64,000 nucleotides of DNA from Ifrita kowaldi (taxonomy: Eukaryota > Chordata > Aves > Passeriformes > Cinclosomatidae), in NCBI GenBank assembly GCA_013398055.1, contig VZRS01003951.1, positions 185,855 to 249,854 of the forward strand, in the 5' to 3' direction. Each line of letters begins with the position of its first letter. The first letter of the stretch is position 1. Made by a program: the position numbers and the translations under genes. Positions 25,701-37,700 of the stretch are shown in pieces. The notes beneath the pieces are model-generated. The model saw only the letters and a program-made list of their open reading frames with translations. It had not been told where the DNA came from and ran no database searches.

Positions 25701-28700
25701 TCCATGTCATGCACCTGCATCACACAGGACCATGAGGATTCAGGGTGGCTGAGCCAGCTTTGGTGCGTGCAAGGAGATGCCCACGGTTAAACCATGATTT
25801 GCACATGTGTGAGCTGGTGTTTCGTCAAGGTCTGAGCTGGGCACTGGGCAGGCATAACCTGGCAGCTTTTAATAATTCTTCCTGGCTCTGGGACCACAGA
25901 CCCTGTGCTCTTCATGGTTTCAGCCTCATTCATCACTGTGGATTTGTACTTGTTCTTGCCCAGGAGACATTTTTCTTCCAGCATTACTGTTTTCTCTAGC
26001 AAATACACTAACTCATTTTCACAGGCACGATGAATCATTTTGGAGAGAATCCAATGTCGCATTTTCTCTTTGTTTCCCTAGGTGAAGCATCCCCATAAAT
26101 TACTTTTTTAAATTAAAAAATAATCCATTAGGAAAAAACAGGCAGCAGCACTACTTTCAATCAGAACACAGCATTACAGGGTGGTTTTGATTGTTGCTAT
26201 GAGCAGGGAGAATAAACAAACATAACTAGACAAAAGAGCGTTAAACGTTGATGAATGCACTACGTTCATTAACATTTCAAACACTAATGAGCTTTCAAGT
26301 ATTAAAGACAACTGAGAATTAAACTTTAAGTCGCCGCGGGCAACTGACAGCTTTTTCCATTGGCTCGCAGGAGTTTTGGATCAGACCTTGGATTTAGAAT
26401 AACCAGGAATTAATGGCTAAGGAGTCACGCATTGTAAAGCAGCACTTGCCAGGATGGCAGCCATGCAGTAGGGTTATGGGAAGAGCAGGGATTGTGTGGT
26501 ACCTTTGGGTAGGACGGTACATCCCGCCGGGGAGCCGGCCTCTTGTTTTCATCCAAAAAGCTGTACTTGCAGGGACAGTTAGTCCTGAAATGAAATATTC
26601 ATCTCTTAACATTGAGGGAACAGAAGCACAGTGCCTCAAAAAATGCCAGAAGTGCTCTGGTCTCCCAGTAGGCACCACTCAGAGAATCACCCCACTCCAC
26701 AGCCTCTCCCTTTTTAATGTGCTGTTGTTCAAATGCTTTGGAAGTGTGATCCTCTTTAGGATTTTCTCCCCTTGTGCAACACCCCTGTTGCCCTTTCTCG
26801 GTCTATTTGCATTCAAGAGAGAAGCATCTGAGTTCAGACATGTATCCATGGATACCCAACCACTTCTCCTTCAACCAAGCAATTTTCAGGGAGCAGCTTG
26901 CTGTCCATGGTGGGCATCCTCCTCTGGAGCTGCCAGGGACCATGCTGGGTATGGGCTGGCACACCTGTGCTGCTTTACTGGTGAAGGCACCCACTGAGCG
27001 CTGCTGCAGCCCTTAAGAACTTCCACTTTGATGGTGTGACCTCTTTGGCTGCTGCCCCTCATGTGGGACAACAGCAGAGAGGCACGGACTTGGCAAGATG
27101 CCTCTGCTTGGCTCCCTGGTCCTGCAGGAAGGGAGGCACTGCCAGCAATTATAGGTAATTAACACTTGCCTGGTTATTAACACCACCCCCCACTGCCAGT
27201 TATCTACTCTTCTTTCCTCTGCATATGGAAAAGCCAAGCTGATGCTTTCCCATCTGAGCAGAGGACCAGGGGGGACTTTATCACTCTCTACAAATCCCTG
27301 ATGAGGTTGCAGCCAGGTGGAGGTCAGGCTCTTCTCCCAAATGACCTCAAACTGTGCCAGGGGAGGGACAGGTCGGACATCAAGGAGAATTCCTTCCCTG
27401 AAAGGGTGGTCAAGCCTTTGGAAGGGGCTGCCCAGGGAGGTTTGGAGTCCCCATCCCTGGAGGTGTTTCAGGAAGGACTGGACGTGGCACTCCATGTCCT
27501 TGGGCTGGGTGACAAGGTGGGGATCAGTCACTGGCTGGTTTTGATGGTCTTGAAGGGCTTTTCCCACATAGTTGTCCACATGGACTTCATTAACTCTCAC
27601 GAGAGGCTGATCTTATTGCATTTTGCATTTATAGAGTCATGGAATGGTTTGGATTGGAAGGGACCTTAAAAATCATCCAGCTCCACCCGTCCTGCCATGG
27701 GCAGGGATGCTGCTCACTAGGTCAGGTTGCTCAGGGCCCCATCCAATCTGGCCTTGAGCACTTCCAGGGATTTATCCCTGTAGTCCTAACATTTGGATTA
27801 TCCTTTCTCAATTTTCAAGCCTCCTGCCAAAGGAAGCAAAAAGAAACCTCCCAAAAGAAGCCAAGCAAAGCACTCTGTTAACTCTATTTGTCCATTTTTG
27901 ACTATTTCCTATCTTTTGTATTGTATCTCTTTTTAGTGATTCTCTTCTCTGTTGGGAATTAGTCCAGGTCTCTTTTTTCCTCTTAACATTGATGTCTGCT
28001 CTCATTTCTAGTGGCAGTGTCTGAATCCTGTGAAAGTTATGTCATTTTACAGTTCATGGTGGTCAGCTGACTTCATCCAGCTGCCTTTTCCTGCCCTGTT
28101 GAAGGAGATGCTCAGTTGACGAAAAGCTGTCTTAATCGTTTCTAAAGCTGCTTCCTCAAAACTCCACTGTGTGGGGTATTAGTAGGATAAAAATAGTGAG
28201 ATTGGGGCATTCCTTGCCCTAATTGGAGCTGACTGCCAGGGTTAGCTGAGGGTCAGCCAGCTATCTCTAATTCCCAGCTGTAGCAGGATATTGAAGCCTT
28301 CATCCCAGCACACTGGGGAACACAGCAGAGCCAGGATGCATCAGACCTTCACAAATGTAAAACTGTATCTGCAAATGATCATGATTTTAAATGACACCAT
28401 AGTGCCATTAGCATCTGCCAGTGGGGAGTGCAAAAAGCAGACAAGCAAAAAAAAAAGCAATTTGAGGAGGATGCAAATGGAGCTGCTTTGCTCTTCTAAA
28501 GAAAGAGATGCACAATTCACTGTGCTTTTATAAACCTGGCTGCTCAGCCTTACTCTCTCATTTGGTAATGTGACAGCAAATATAAGAATAGGTAAATGTC
28601 CATACAGCTGTGTACAATGTGATCTTTTTGAAGGAACACAGGCACTCACACATATTTATGTACATTAATTAGATTTAGATGTGATCCCTAATTGCAACCA

Positions 28701-31700
28701 CAGTGCGTTATCTGGCAAATGACACTTCACAAGGGATGACAAGTGCAAATGAGAGCAAATACGTTTCCACTTTGCTGGGATGCCTCTGTTCCCACACATA
28801 TCTCATGCCAACGGAGAGGGCTTGCTCAGCCACCCTGGAGTGAAGCATCCCTAGGCTGGGGTCACCACAGGCTGGTGGCCTGGCTCCTATGGGGATGTGG
28901 TGGCTTGGGAATAGGGAACCACAGCTCATTCCTCAGCAGCTCCTGATGGGAGCCACCCAGGAGCATCCTCTCCTCAGTGTTGTACCCACATCGAGCCGCT
29001 GCTTTGGGACCCGAACCCACAGGCTGCAGGCAATCATGGGCAGAATTCTGGGCAAGCACGAGGGACTTTAGTGCAGCTGGGAGGAGGAAGTTGCAGCTCA
29101 GGGTAACCATGAGGAGCTGTGGCAGAGCCAAAAGGACACAGCACCAAAGTGATGCTGAGCAGAGCGAGTCCCGCTCCTGCTCCAGCGGGAGCAGCTGTGA
29201 GTGTGAGCTCAGAGCAAGCCAGAGTGGGTGTCTGTGCCCAGCTGAGCCCCACACCCACTTTTACCACAGCTTTCCAGCCTCACACCCCATGCTGGTCTCT
29301 GGCTTTTGGAGCCTGTCACATCTCACCACAAGCCCTCGGTGACAGTGACACCCCAGCTGGAGCTGGCTGCACCGAGCAGATGGAACACTCCCCACTCCGG
29401 CTTTTCTCGTTAACAGGTTGTTGTTTACACCACAAAACACAGACTGGAAGGTGACAGGATCTGGGATGGGAATGAGTCATGGCTGCTGGGACAGTCTCGT
29501 ACTTCCCGATGTGGTGTGGCGGCAGCTGAGCGAACACGAAGTTGCCGTAATTTCTTTTTTTGGACCTAATTCCCTGTCCACCTGTGCATCAGTGTTCAGC
29601 TCTGCCAGCTCCCCACCACAGCTGAAGGAAAGACACACGGGCACACACGTTTCGCACATCACACCCAGCACAAATCAGCTCACATGCTTGTGCATTTGCT
29701 GCCAACCTGGGCTCGGATGTTTCTAACGAGACTTCCCCACACACCCCAATAAGAAATGATGCAAGTCACAGGGCAAACTGCTTTCCATCCTGCTGGGATA
29801 AATCTGAGGCACACATCTGAGGTTAATAATGTTACTCTGCATTTATGCTAATATGACAGCTGAATTTGGCCTTGGACTTCGTGGGAATGAATTATCATTG
29901 TGCCTCCTGACATATCTGGATGGCAACATCTATAAAAGCGAGTGATTATTAAGCCTGAGTCTTTTAGCACATCTCCCATTGCCCTCAGTAGGAAACAGTT
30001 TTGATTAAAGGTCAAGCAATCTGACCCCATGAGAGACTGTCAAGACAGCATAGTTACATTTGCTGAGAAAAATCCCCTTCACCCACATTTTGAGCAGCAC
30101 GGTATATTCTTCTCCAGCCACCTTCCCAGAAGTATTCCCAGCCTCACAGTGATGATTTGTTTGTCCTAGTGGGGCACTTCAGTGACACAGAGGGCATTTT
30201 CCAGCTGAGACCACGCACTGTACGAAATGCAATTTTTTCTGCTGGTGTTTTAATTACAGCAAAACTGAGCTTCGCCATCCCAATGAGCCCTTGCATTAGA
30301 AAGTAAATTCCCAATTTCTTGTTGAATTTGAAACGGATTATTTATAATAGCATGAGATCATAATTAGAGGAGCTGCTACACATTTATTTTGTAATTTCCC
30401 AGAATATATTGGAGCTGATTCGAGTGTTAGCTGGTTCCCAACCGAAGGCTGTGCTGTGCAGAAGTTCTTTTCCCATTCTCTCTCTCCCATTAAATCTGGA
30501 TGAAGAATTCCCATTCTGTATGATGACAAATAACTCCCAAGACCTTTTTCTCTATTCCCATGGCCCAAGCTAATTTAACTGGCGAATGGCTGTAAATCTT
30601 CAAATGTTAAATTACAGCCACTGTCCTTGATGGTTGTTGGTTTCCTTGCTCTTTTACGTCTAAGCCCAGGAGATAATTCTGTGGAAATGTTGCAGTAGGG
30701 TTTGAAACCAGACACGTTCCTGTGGTTAGGTCCCAAGCAGAACTTACCTGCTGCTTCTCGCTGCCATTTCCTCCCTCATCTTTTTAATGTCGCGCTTGCA
30801 TTTCTCAATCTCCACCACTTTCAGGCCTTCCACTGCCAACAAAGGAAAACAACAGGGGCGTTACCATGGCGAAAAGTCGCAGGATCTCGTTTCACAATGG
30901 TGCAAAATTTCAGAGAGCTCTGCCAGTGGGGTTATCCAGCGAGGCAGCCAGCTCTCACAGGCTGCCTCAGCTCTCCCACGTGCAGGTGCTGCCAAAGCGA
31001 GAGATCTTGGAAACCCACAGGAATTCTCTGCTGCCAATGCAGATAACAGCCACAGCGTTTTAATTCACTGGATGGCTATAACATCTCCGCTTTTCCTCAG
31101 CAGCAGGCAGCTCTTCTGGTGCCTTCACTTCTCAGCTGTAGAGTACGAACCAGAGGAAATCTTGAGCAAAAAAAAACCCCTTCCGTGATGGGATGATAAG
31201 CAGGGCTATGCAAACACCATCCCGGTAGGATTAGAATTCCCATTAAGATAAAAGGTTGTAATTCGAAAGTTCGTGCAGAGCATTAAGGAGCTCTGAGAGG
31301 CATTGCTGGATACAGAAAAACCAAAGTGAGAATGCAGGAGGGAGAGGAAAAACGTTGAAAATTTGGCTCTAATGATGGATTTCTTTTTTTTTTTTTTAAG
31401 TATTGAAAACCTGTCACTTCTTTTTGCAGATCAATTCTGTAATCAAAGGTTATTTCTACATGCGGCACAGAAAATCCTATATTTGCCTTCTGCATGTAAC
31501 TGTGAGAGCCACGAGGCAAAAAGTTTGATTGCCTTTCTATGCAGCAGGGCACTTTATTCCACGTAGCCAAGAGAGCCCAACGCAGCGAGAGTATGAGAAT
31601 AACCCTCCCTTTTCTTTCCCCCTCGCTGAACCATCAGTGTGATCAGGGACACAGCACCATTAATTAGCTTCGTGTCATTCATATGCAACCATTTCACAGC

Positions 31701-34700
31701 TCATTTGTTTGCTGAACTCGTTGTTTGCACGGACGAGCTGTGGTGGCTCGGGGAACTCGAGGGAACGCGCAGTCGGACAATCAGTGTTCAGCAACTCTCT
31801 TGGAAAATCGCAGCCTGGACCACACTTATCTGGAGAGCAGCGTGGGACAAAACCCTGCCTTGAAGGGCACAGCTCTGGAGATAAGCAGAGACCCCGGTTT
31901 TGTTTTCCTCATGAGAGTAACAACAAAGATTGCAGCTGGAACTGGGAAAAGGGAGAGATGCGTAGGAACTAAGCCCAGAATGCCACGTATGAGGAGTGGA
32001 AAGGGGAAGGGGTTGATTTATGCTTGTTGACAGGGATGCCCTCCACTTAAAAATCCCATTTAGAAATTAATATTTTTTGTCTGTCATTGTTAGAGCCAGC
32101 TTCTTTGGGTGATCACAATGTTGGAACACAAGCCCTATGAGGAATGGCTGAGGGAACTGGGGTTGTTTAGCCTGGAGAAAAGGAGACTCAGAGGCGACCT
32201 TATCATTCCCTACAACTTCTTGAAAGGTGGTTGTAGTGAGGTGGGGTTGGTCTCTTTTTCCAGGCAACAACTGACAGAACAAGAGGACACAGTCTTAAGT
32301 GCGCCAAGGAAAATATCGGTTGGATATTAGGAAAAAGTTTTTGACAGAAAGAGTGATAAAATATTGGAATGGTCTACCCGGGGAGGTGCTGGAATCACCA
32401 TCCCTGGAGGTGTTTAAAAAGAGATTGGATGTGGCACTCGGTGCCATGGTTTAGTTTAGTTGAGGTGTTGGGACATGGGTTGGACTCGATGATCTTGAAG
32501 GTCTCTTCCAACCTGGTGATTCTGTGATTCTGTGGTGATACAGGCAAGCTGCTGTCCTGCCTATCGGGTATCTTCATTCTGGATACCTGCCTGCACTTTC
32601 TTGGGCGCTTTTTTTCAGCAGCTGATGATCAGCTGCAGGCCCTGTGCTGCTATGTACCACGTGGGTGCATTCACCAGGGAGAAATTCCTGGGTAGGCCAT
32701 TTGCCAAGATGCCCAAAGGGTGGCCAGTGCCTACTGGAAGCAGTGGGAGCCAAGCAGAGTTATCAGAGCGACAGGGAAGTGGGGCAGGCAACTGCAGGGA
32801 GAAGAGAAGCTCTGGTGCAAAATGGCAGCCCTGAGCATTTTTTCGTGTTGCATCTCTTTAGTTCTCATCCCAAATCTCTCTGGGGGAGCAGGGAATTTAC
32901 ATAATTATTTTCTTAAGGTAGATGTGAAATGCTTACAAATTGCAAAGCGGTTTTTGCCAGCTTCCTTATTCACATGTGGGCTGCTGTGCAGAGAAAGTCA
33001 AGCCACGGGACAAAGCCTTCCCAGTGCTTGCTCTGCATGGACTCATTTTCCAAGGGGAAGTGACAAGCTGCAGCTGGGATTTAAAAATCAGCTAAAAGAC
33101 TTGGCTCCCTGAAAACACATCTCTGAGGTGGTCTCTAGGCAGGAATGGGAAGGAAGCTGAGAACACTTCATGTGAGGTGCAGATGTAGCGCTGTCATGAG
33201 CACTTATCCCCACACACACATGTTCCCTCTGGGCAAGAAATCCTGGAGAGCACATGTGAAAGTGGTGGAAAAGGGATCTCTGAGGGAGGCAGGAGAAAAG
33301 GCAAAATAAAAGCACAATTCTTCCCACATTTGGCTTGCAAATGATAAATGGCCTTGTCATGTGCACTGATTAAGGGCCCATTATATTATTCTGCAGCAAG
33401 AAATACCTTCTGAAAAGACCCTGTGCTGTCTAAAGAAATCCTTGGGCTGAATCCAGCAGTGAAACACGGCTCTTAGAGCAGCCTCGGGGAGCCCAGCTCG
33501 AGTAGGGAGGTTGGACACTCCCTTTCTCCCACGGTTTTGCTTCTTAAACATGCCAGCCCGGGGAATTATTTCAGAATGCCGCAGGCTGGGCTCTGTTGCA
33601 CACTCTGGAAGTCCGATTTCGAGCAGATGGGTGCACTTGCAGACAGGCAGCCCAGGGAGCTCCCTCCCACAGGAGGCTGAGGCTGCTGGAGCCGGGATGG
33701 GGAGCACTCAGGCAGCAGATTGCTCCATCAGCTGCTGACTCCATCAGCAGTGGGACCCACTCAGGGCGAGAACCCTCCTTTGAGGAGCAGGGAATTCAGT
33801 CCACCTGCATGGCACAGCAGCTCCGGGCAGGCTGCCTTCCCCGAACCAGCAATAAAGTGCTGGAGTGGGCGAGTGCTCAACTTTTTCCTGCCAGGAATGG
33901 CATGAATGCCTTGGTTATCTCCCTCCACTGCCAGTGCTGAGAGGCAGAGCGTGTGCCAGGGATCCCAGAGGTTCACCAGAGGCCAAAAGCAGTCCCTAGC
34001 TGGCTGGGATAGTTGCTTGCTCAGGCTGCCAAGGGAATACAAAGACCCACAGGCTTACCTCATTTGCTCTAATCCATGGCACTTAGCCCTGAGGAGTGGA
34101 GTTGGTTACAAGTTTCACTGAAAATGCAGAGTGACTGAGTTAATTTTTCTTTTCTCTTTTTTTTTTGGGGTCAAAGAATAAACCAGCAGAGCCTTGGGAG
34201 AAGCAGCAGCCAAACAGACAGGCAGAAATTCATACCTGGGTTCCTTTCTGGGGGGTAGGCAAGCTGCAGGTTGTCCCCTCCACGGACACCCCTCAGCAGC
34301 AGGAGCCTGAGGCTGGGGTGGCCACAGGGAGAGGTTTCCCTGCAGCTGCTCTTCAAATAAGGACATTTCTTCCTCTCCCTGCTGACAAAGGGATCAGTCT
34401 CCCCAGGCAGATGCAGGGTCAAGGTGGCTTCTGGTCAGGGGAAGTTTCAGGAGAACAACTTCTTCCATGAACCAGAAATTCTTTTTTTTCCCAGCCAGCC
34501 CTAGTGGGAAAGTGCTTTCTGCAGCTGTGGTGCTGGGAAAGGCTCTCCCTGCTCCTGACTTCAACGCTGAGCAGCTGCAAGGATGTGGCCTTTGGAGCCA
34601 AAACTGGATGGCAGCACCTAAATCATACCCCTTCCCTGCCTCTCTGGGACCTGTGTTCTGCATAATGTGCTGAAACAACTCAGAGGCTGCGCAGAGGGAA

Positions 34701-37700
34701 ACAAAACAACCCAAAAACCAGAAAAGGAGCTCGCTGGCCGGGTGAATTCAAGTTGGCTGTTGCACAGTAACAACGTGGTGGTGTTACGGTGCAAGGATCC
34801 GGCTGACAGCAGGAGGAGGGTGCTACCCCCTGGAATTACAGACCAAATGCCCCAGCCAGGGTGGGATCAGGTTCCCCAGTGTTAGAGGATCAGGGAGCGC
34901 AGAGGGACGGGGGGGTCACTGCTGGGTGCAGGGAGGTGACAGACACCTTGGGGGACACGGGAGGGAGGGCTGGCCGGGGGCTGGGAGGGGGAGGTGGGGG
35001 GTGGAGCCCCTCTCCCACAGGGACATGGAAACAGCAGGACGTGGCCCCAGGCCCCAAAGCTCAGTGGAGGGCTCAGCAGCCCCTCAAAGGGAGGACAGGG
35101 GGTGCTCTGGATGCTGGCAGCACCAGCCAGCCCACCCTGGTCCCCACACCAGTGCCACCACAGGTTCCCATCATCTCCACGCCTCACCACGGGCTGACCT
35201 GTGGCTTTTTGGGCTCAAAGTTGGCCAAATTACAGAGATTAGATAAAGTGGAGGGGCTGCGAGGAGCAGGACAGATCAGAGGGCACAACAAGGCACCGGT
35301 TCCCACTGTGATAGGAATAAAGGGACACTCACATTCAACCTTTTTCTCCAGCATTGCCAAGTGATTAGCTACTTCCGTTTTCAGCTCATTGATTTTAAAA
35401 ACCCTGGAAAGAAAACCCTCATGTATTAATGATATACATTTAATGCTCTACCTACCCTAGGTGCTAACAACTTCTGCTAGAAATGTCCATATTTGTGTCT
35501 GTATGATTGACCTGCCCAGCCTCATTTGCCATAAGGAAAAGCAGATTTTTGCATGGAAATGCTAACATTTGGGCAGAAAATACACCCGGGTTTAATTTTC
35601 AGAAAAATTAACAAGTTGTTTTTTTTTTTTTTACTGCCCTGGGAATGTCCTGTGGCTCTACCACACTTCATCTCCCCCTCTCTCAGCAGTGACTTGCTAC
35701 TGTACCCCCCCAGGGAGGCCGAGTTAAATTGATAATGCTTCATCTCAGAGCAGCGTCTTGGTGTCTGCACACTCTGAAACCTCCTCCCCTCCTGTCGAGT
35801 TACGCTGGTGATTTGCTGGGCTGTGGTGGGACTGATCCACCTCATTGAAACCAGCTGGGATTAAATAAGCAGCTACACAGATGTTGAGAAATCCTCTCGG
35901 AGGAGAGACGTTTTTGGGTGATAAAGGGGAAAATGAAACAAATCTGATGATTTGACTGTTCAGTGAAGAAGCATTTCTTTTGCTTCCTAAGAGGGAAGGA
36001 GCATTTGCTACTTGATCTCCTTTTTAGATCAAAGATAATCACTGAAATTGCTTTCGGTTTAAGCTACTGTGTTGCTGTCAGCGGGAAATAATGTGTCCCA
36101 GACCTAAATTTGGCAGGCAAAGTGGGATTTGAAAGATGTTTTAAATGCCCCTCTACCTCCTGTGAAAATTTCACTTCAGGCTGATAAAAGAAATAGCATT
36201 TTAAATTAATAATGATTTTCAGTTTCTTACCTTGAGAACTGCTCAGCAATCTGTCCCAATAAATTCTGGAACAATTCTTCTTTCTCTGAAAAAAATAGAG
36301 GGGAGGCATAATAGAAAAAAGCAGAGGAAAGAAGATACCCTCATCCCTTCTGCAAAGCGGTGTCCCCAGGCTTCCACTTCTAATGGTGAGGCCAAAGGAA
36401 TTGTTTTGGTCTTTTGTACAATGTCAGGGTTTGGGAGTGACTCCTTGTCTCACCTGCCTTCTCTTCCTGCAGATTACAGTCGAGGTTTCTCAGAGGTTTT
36501 ATTTTTGGGAGGCTGGGTCTCTGAGAGGTGGCCTGTTTTAAGGCAGCACTTTCTGGAGAGGAGATCCCTTTCACTGTCTTGGGTGGGACACCCTGAATCA
36601 CAGCTGGATTTTGAAAGCTCCTGCTCACAGTCAGCATCTCTACACCATCAGCACACTGTGACAGAGTGCCCATGAGCAGCACCACAGCTCATGAACACAA
36701 AATAAAACCCAGCTTGCCTTTCAGTTTTATCCTGGAGACCGATTTTTCTGGTGCGCATTCCTAAGGATTGTGCTGCTTTGTGTGAACTCCAGGCAAACAC
36801 GACATGACAAAGTGCTGTCCCTGCAGAGTGAGTGAGGTCTGCCCTTCCTGGTTCATGGGATGGACACTGCAGGGTACAAGTTTCCCAGCCCCTTTTCCCT
36901 TGAGAACACAGCTTGGACAGAGTTGCCACAGGGATCCTGGCAAGATCCCATTGTTCCCTGAGCTCCTGCAGCAGTGGCCACACTGGGAGCCCTCGTGGCA
37001 GCACCTCCCCAGCTCCCGCTGCCAGCTCCGGCTCTCGGGATCTTCTGCTGGCTCAGGAAAGTCAGCCTGATGAAGCCCCAGCCTCTTCCCAAGATAATCA
37101 CGGGATTGCAATCGCTAACACAGGGAAAAGCAAACAACCCCTCAAAACAGGACCCTGGATTTTGAGGGACAGCACACTTTGGGAAGGAAGAAGTGTGATA
37201 GCAATGTTTTCCCATCTTTTAGTGTGTCCACACAGACAGGGGAAGCACAAATCAGCTTTGCTGAGCCCTAAGCAGCTGTTTTAGGATTTTTCCCTCTTTC
37301 CCCCCCACCAGCTAATGCAAACTGCCCTGTGCTGCAGTCATTCCTGCACTGGGGATATGCTCAAGGAAAGGAAACATCGAGTGCACTCATAAACACACTG
37401 CAGATTACAGAACACCTATTTATACCCTACACAGAAACACCCCGACGGCATTTCTGCAGACACTTCTTGTCCTTCCCCAGGGGAACACCATGCCTCACAA
37501 TCACCCAGGCAAAACACATCAGGCAGAAATACAGCCCAGCTTTTACCATTTATTTCTAAACAATACCTCTTGTACCTGTTGAAAAGATTTGCAGTTCCTC
37601 GGCTATTAGAGATGTCAGCAGTACTTGTCAAGAGCATTCACTTTGCTGGTCAAAACAATTTGGCTGCTACCCCCCGTGTCTCAAAACTGGAGCGAGCATT

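Larger units (their letters stand above)
26585..30747 (-). other. PDE9A intron 7
   Basis: A 4.2-kb intron with the facing CR1 pair at 27250-27775. The AT-rich, ordered-looking stretch 29820-30060 has no identified origin. Confidence 0.93.
30833..35332 (-). other. PDE9A intron 6
   Basis: A 4.5-kb intron with the sense CR1 at 32115-32535, a poly-T tract at 31384-31397 and the G-rich tract near 34960-35004. Confidence 0.93.

Noticed and set aside
26413..26997. 194-codon plus-strand open frame
   Set aside because: Overlaps PDE9A exon 8 in antisense and shows no protein family resemblance.
27013..27600. 195-codon minus-strand open frame
   Set aside because: Mostly the antisense strand of the CR1 copy at 27250-27585.
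29155..29210. Small hairpin CCCGCT...AGCGGG in intron 7
   Set aside because: A 6-bp stem in GC-rich DNA is expected by chance and no known RNA gene fits.
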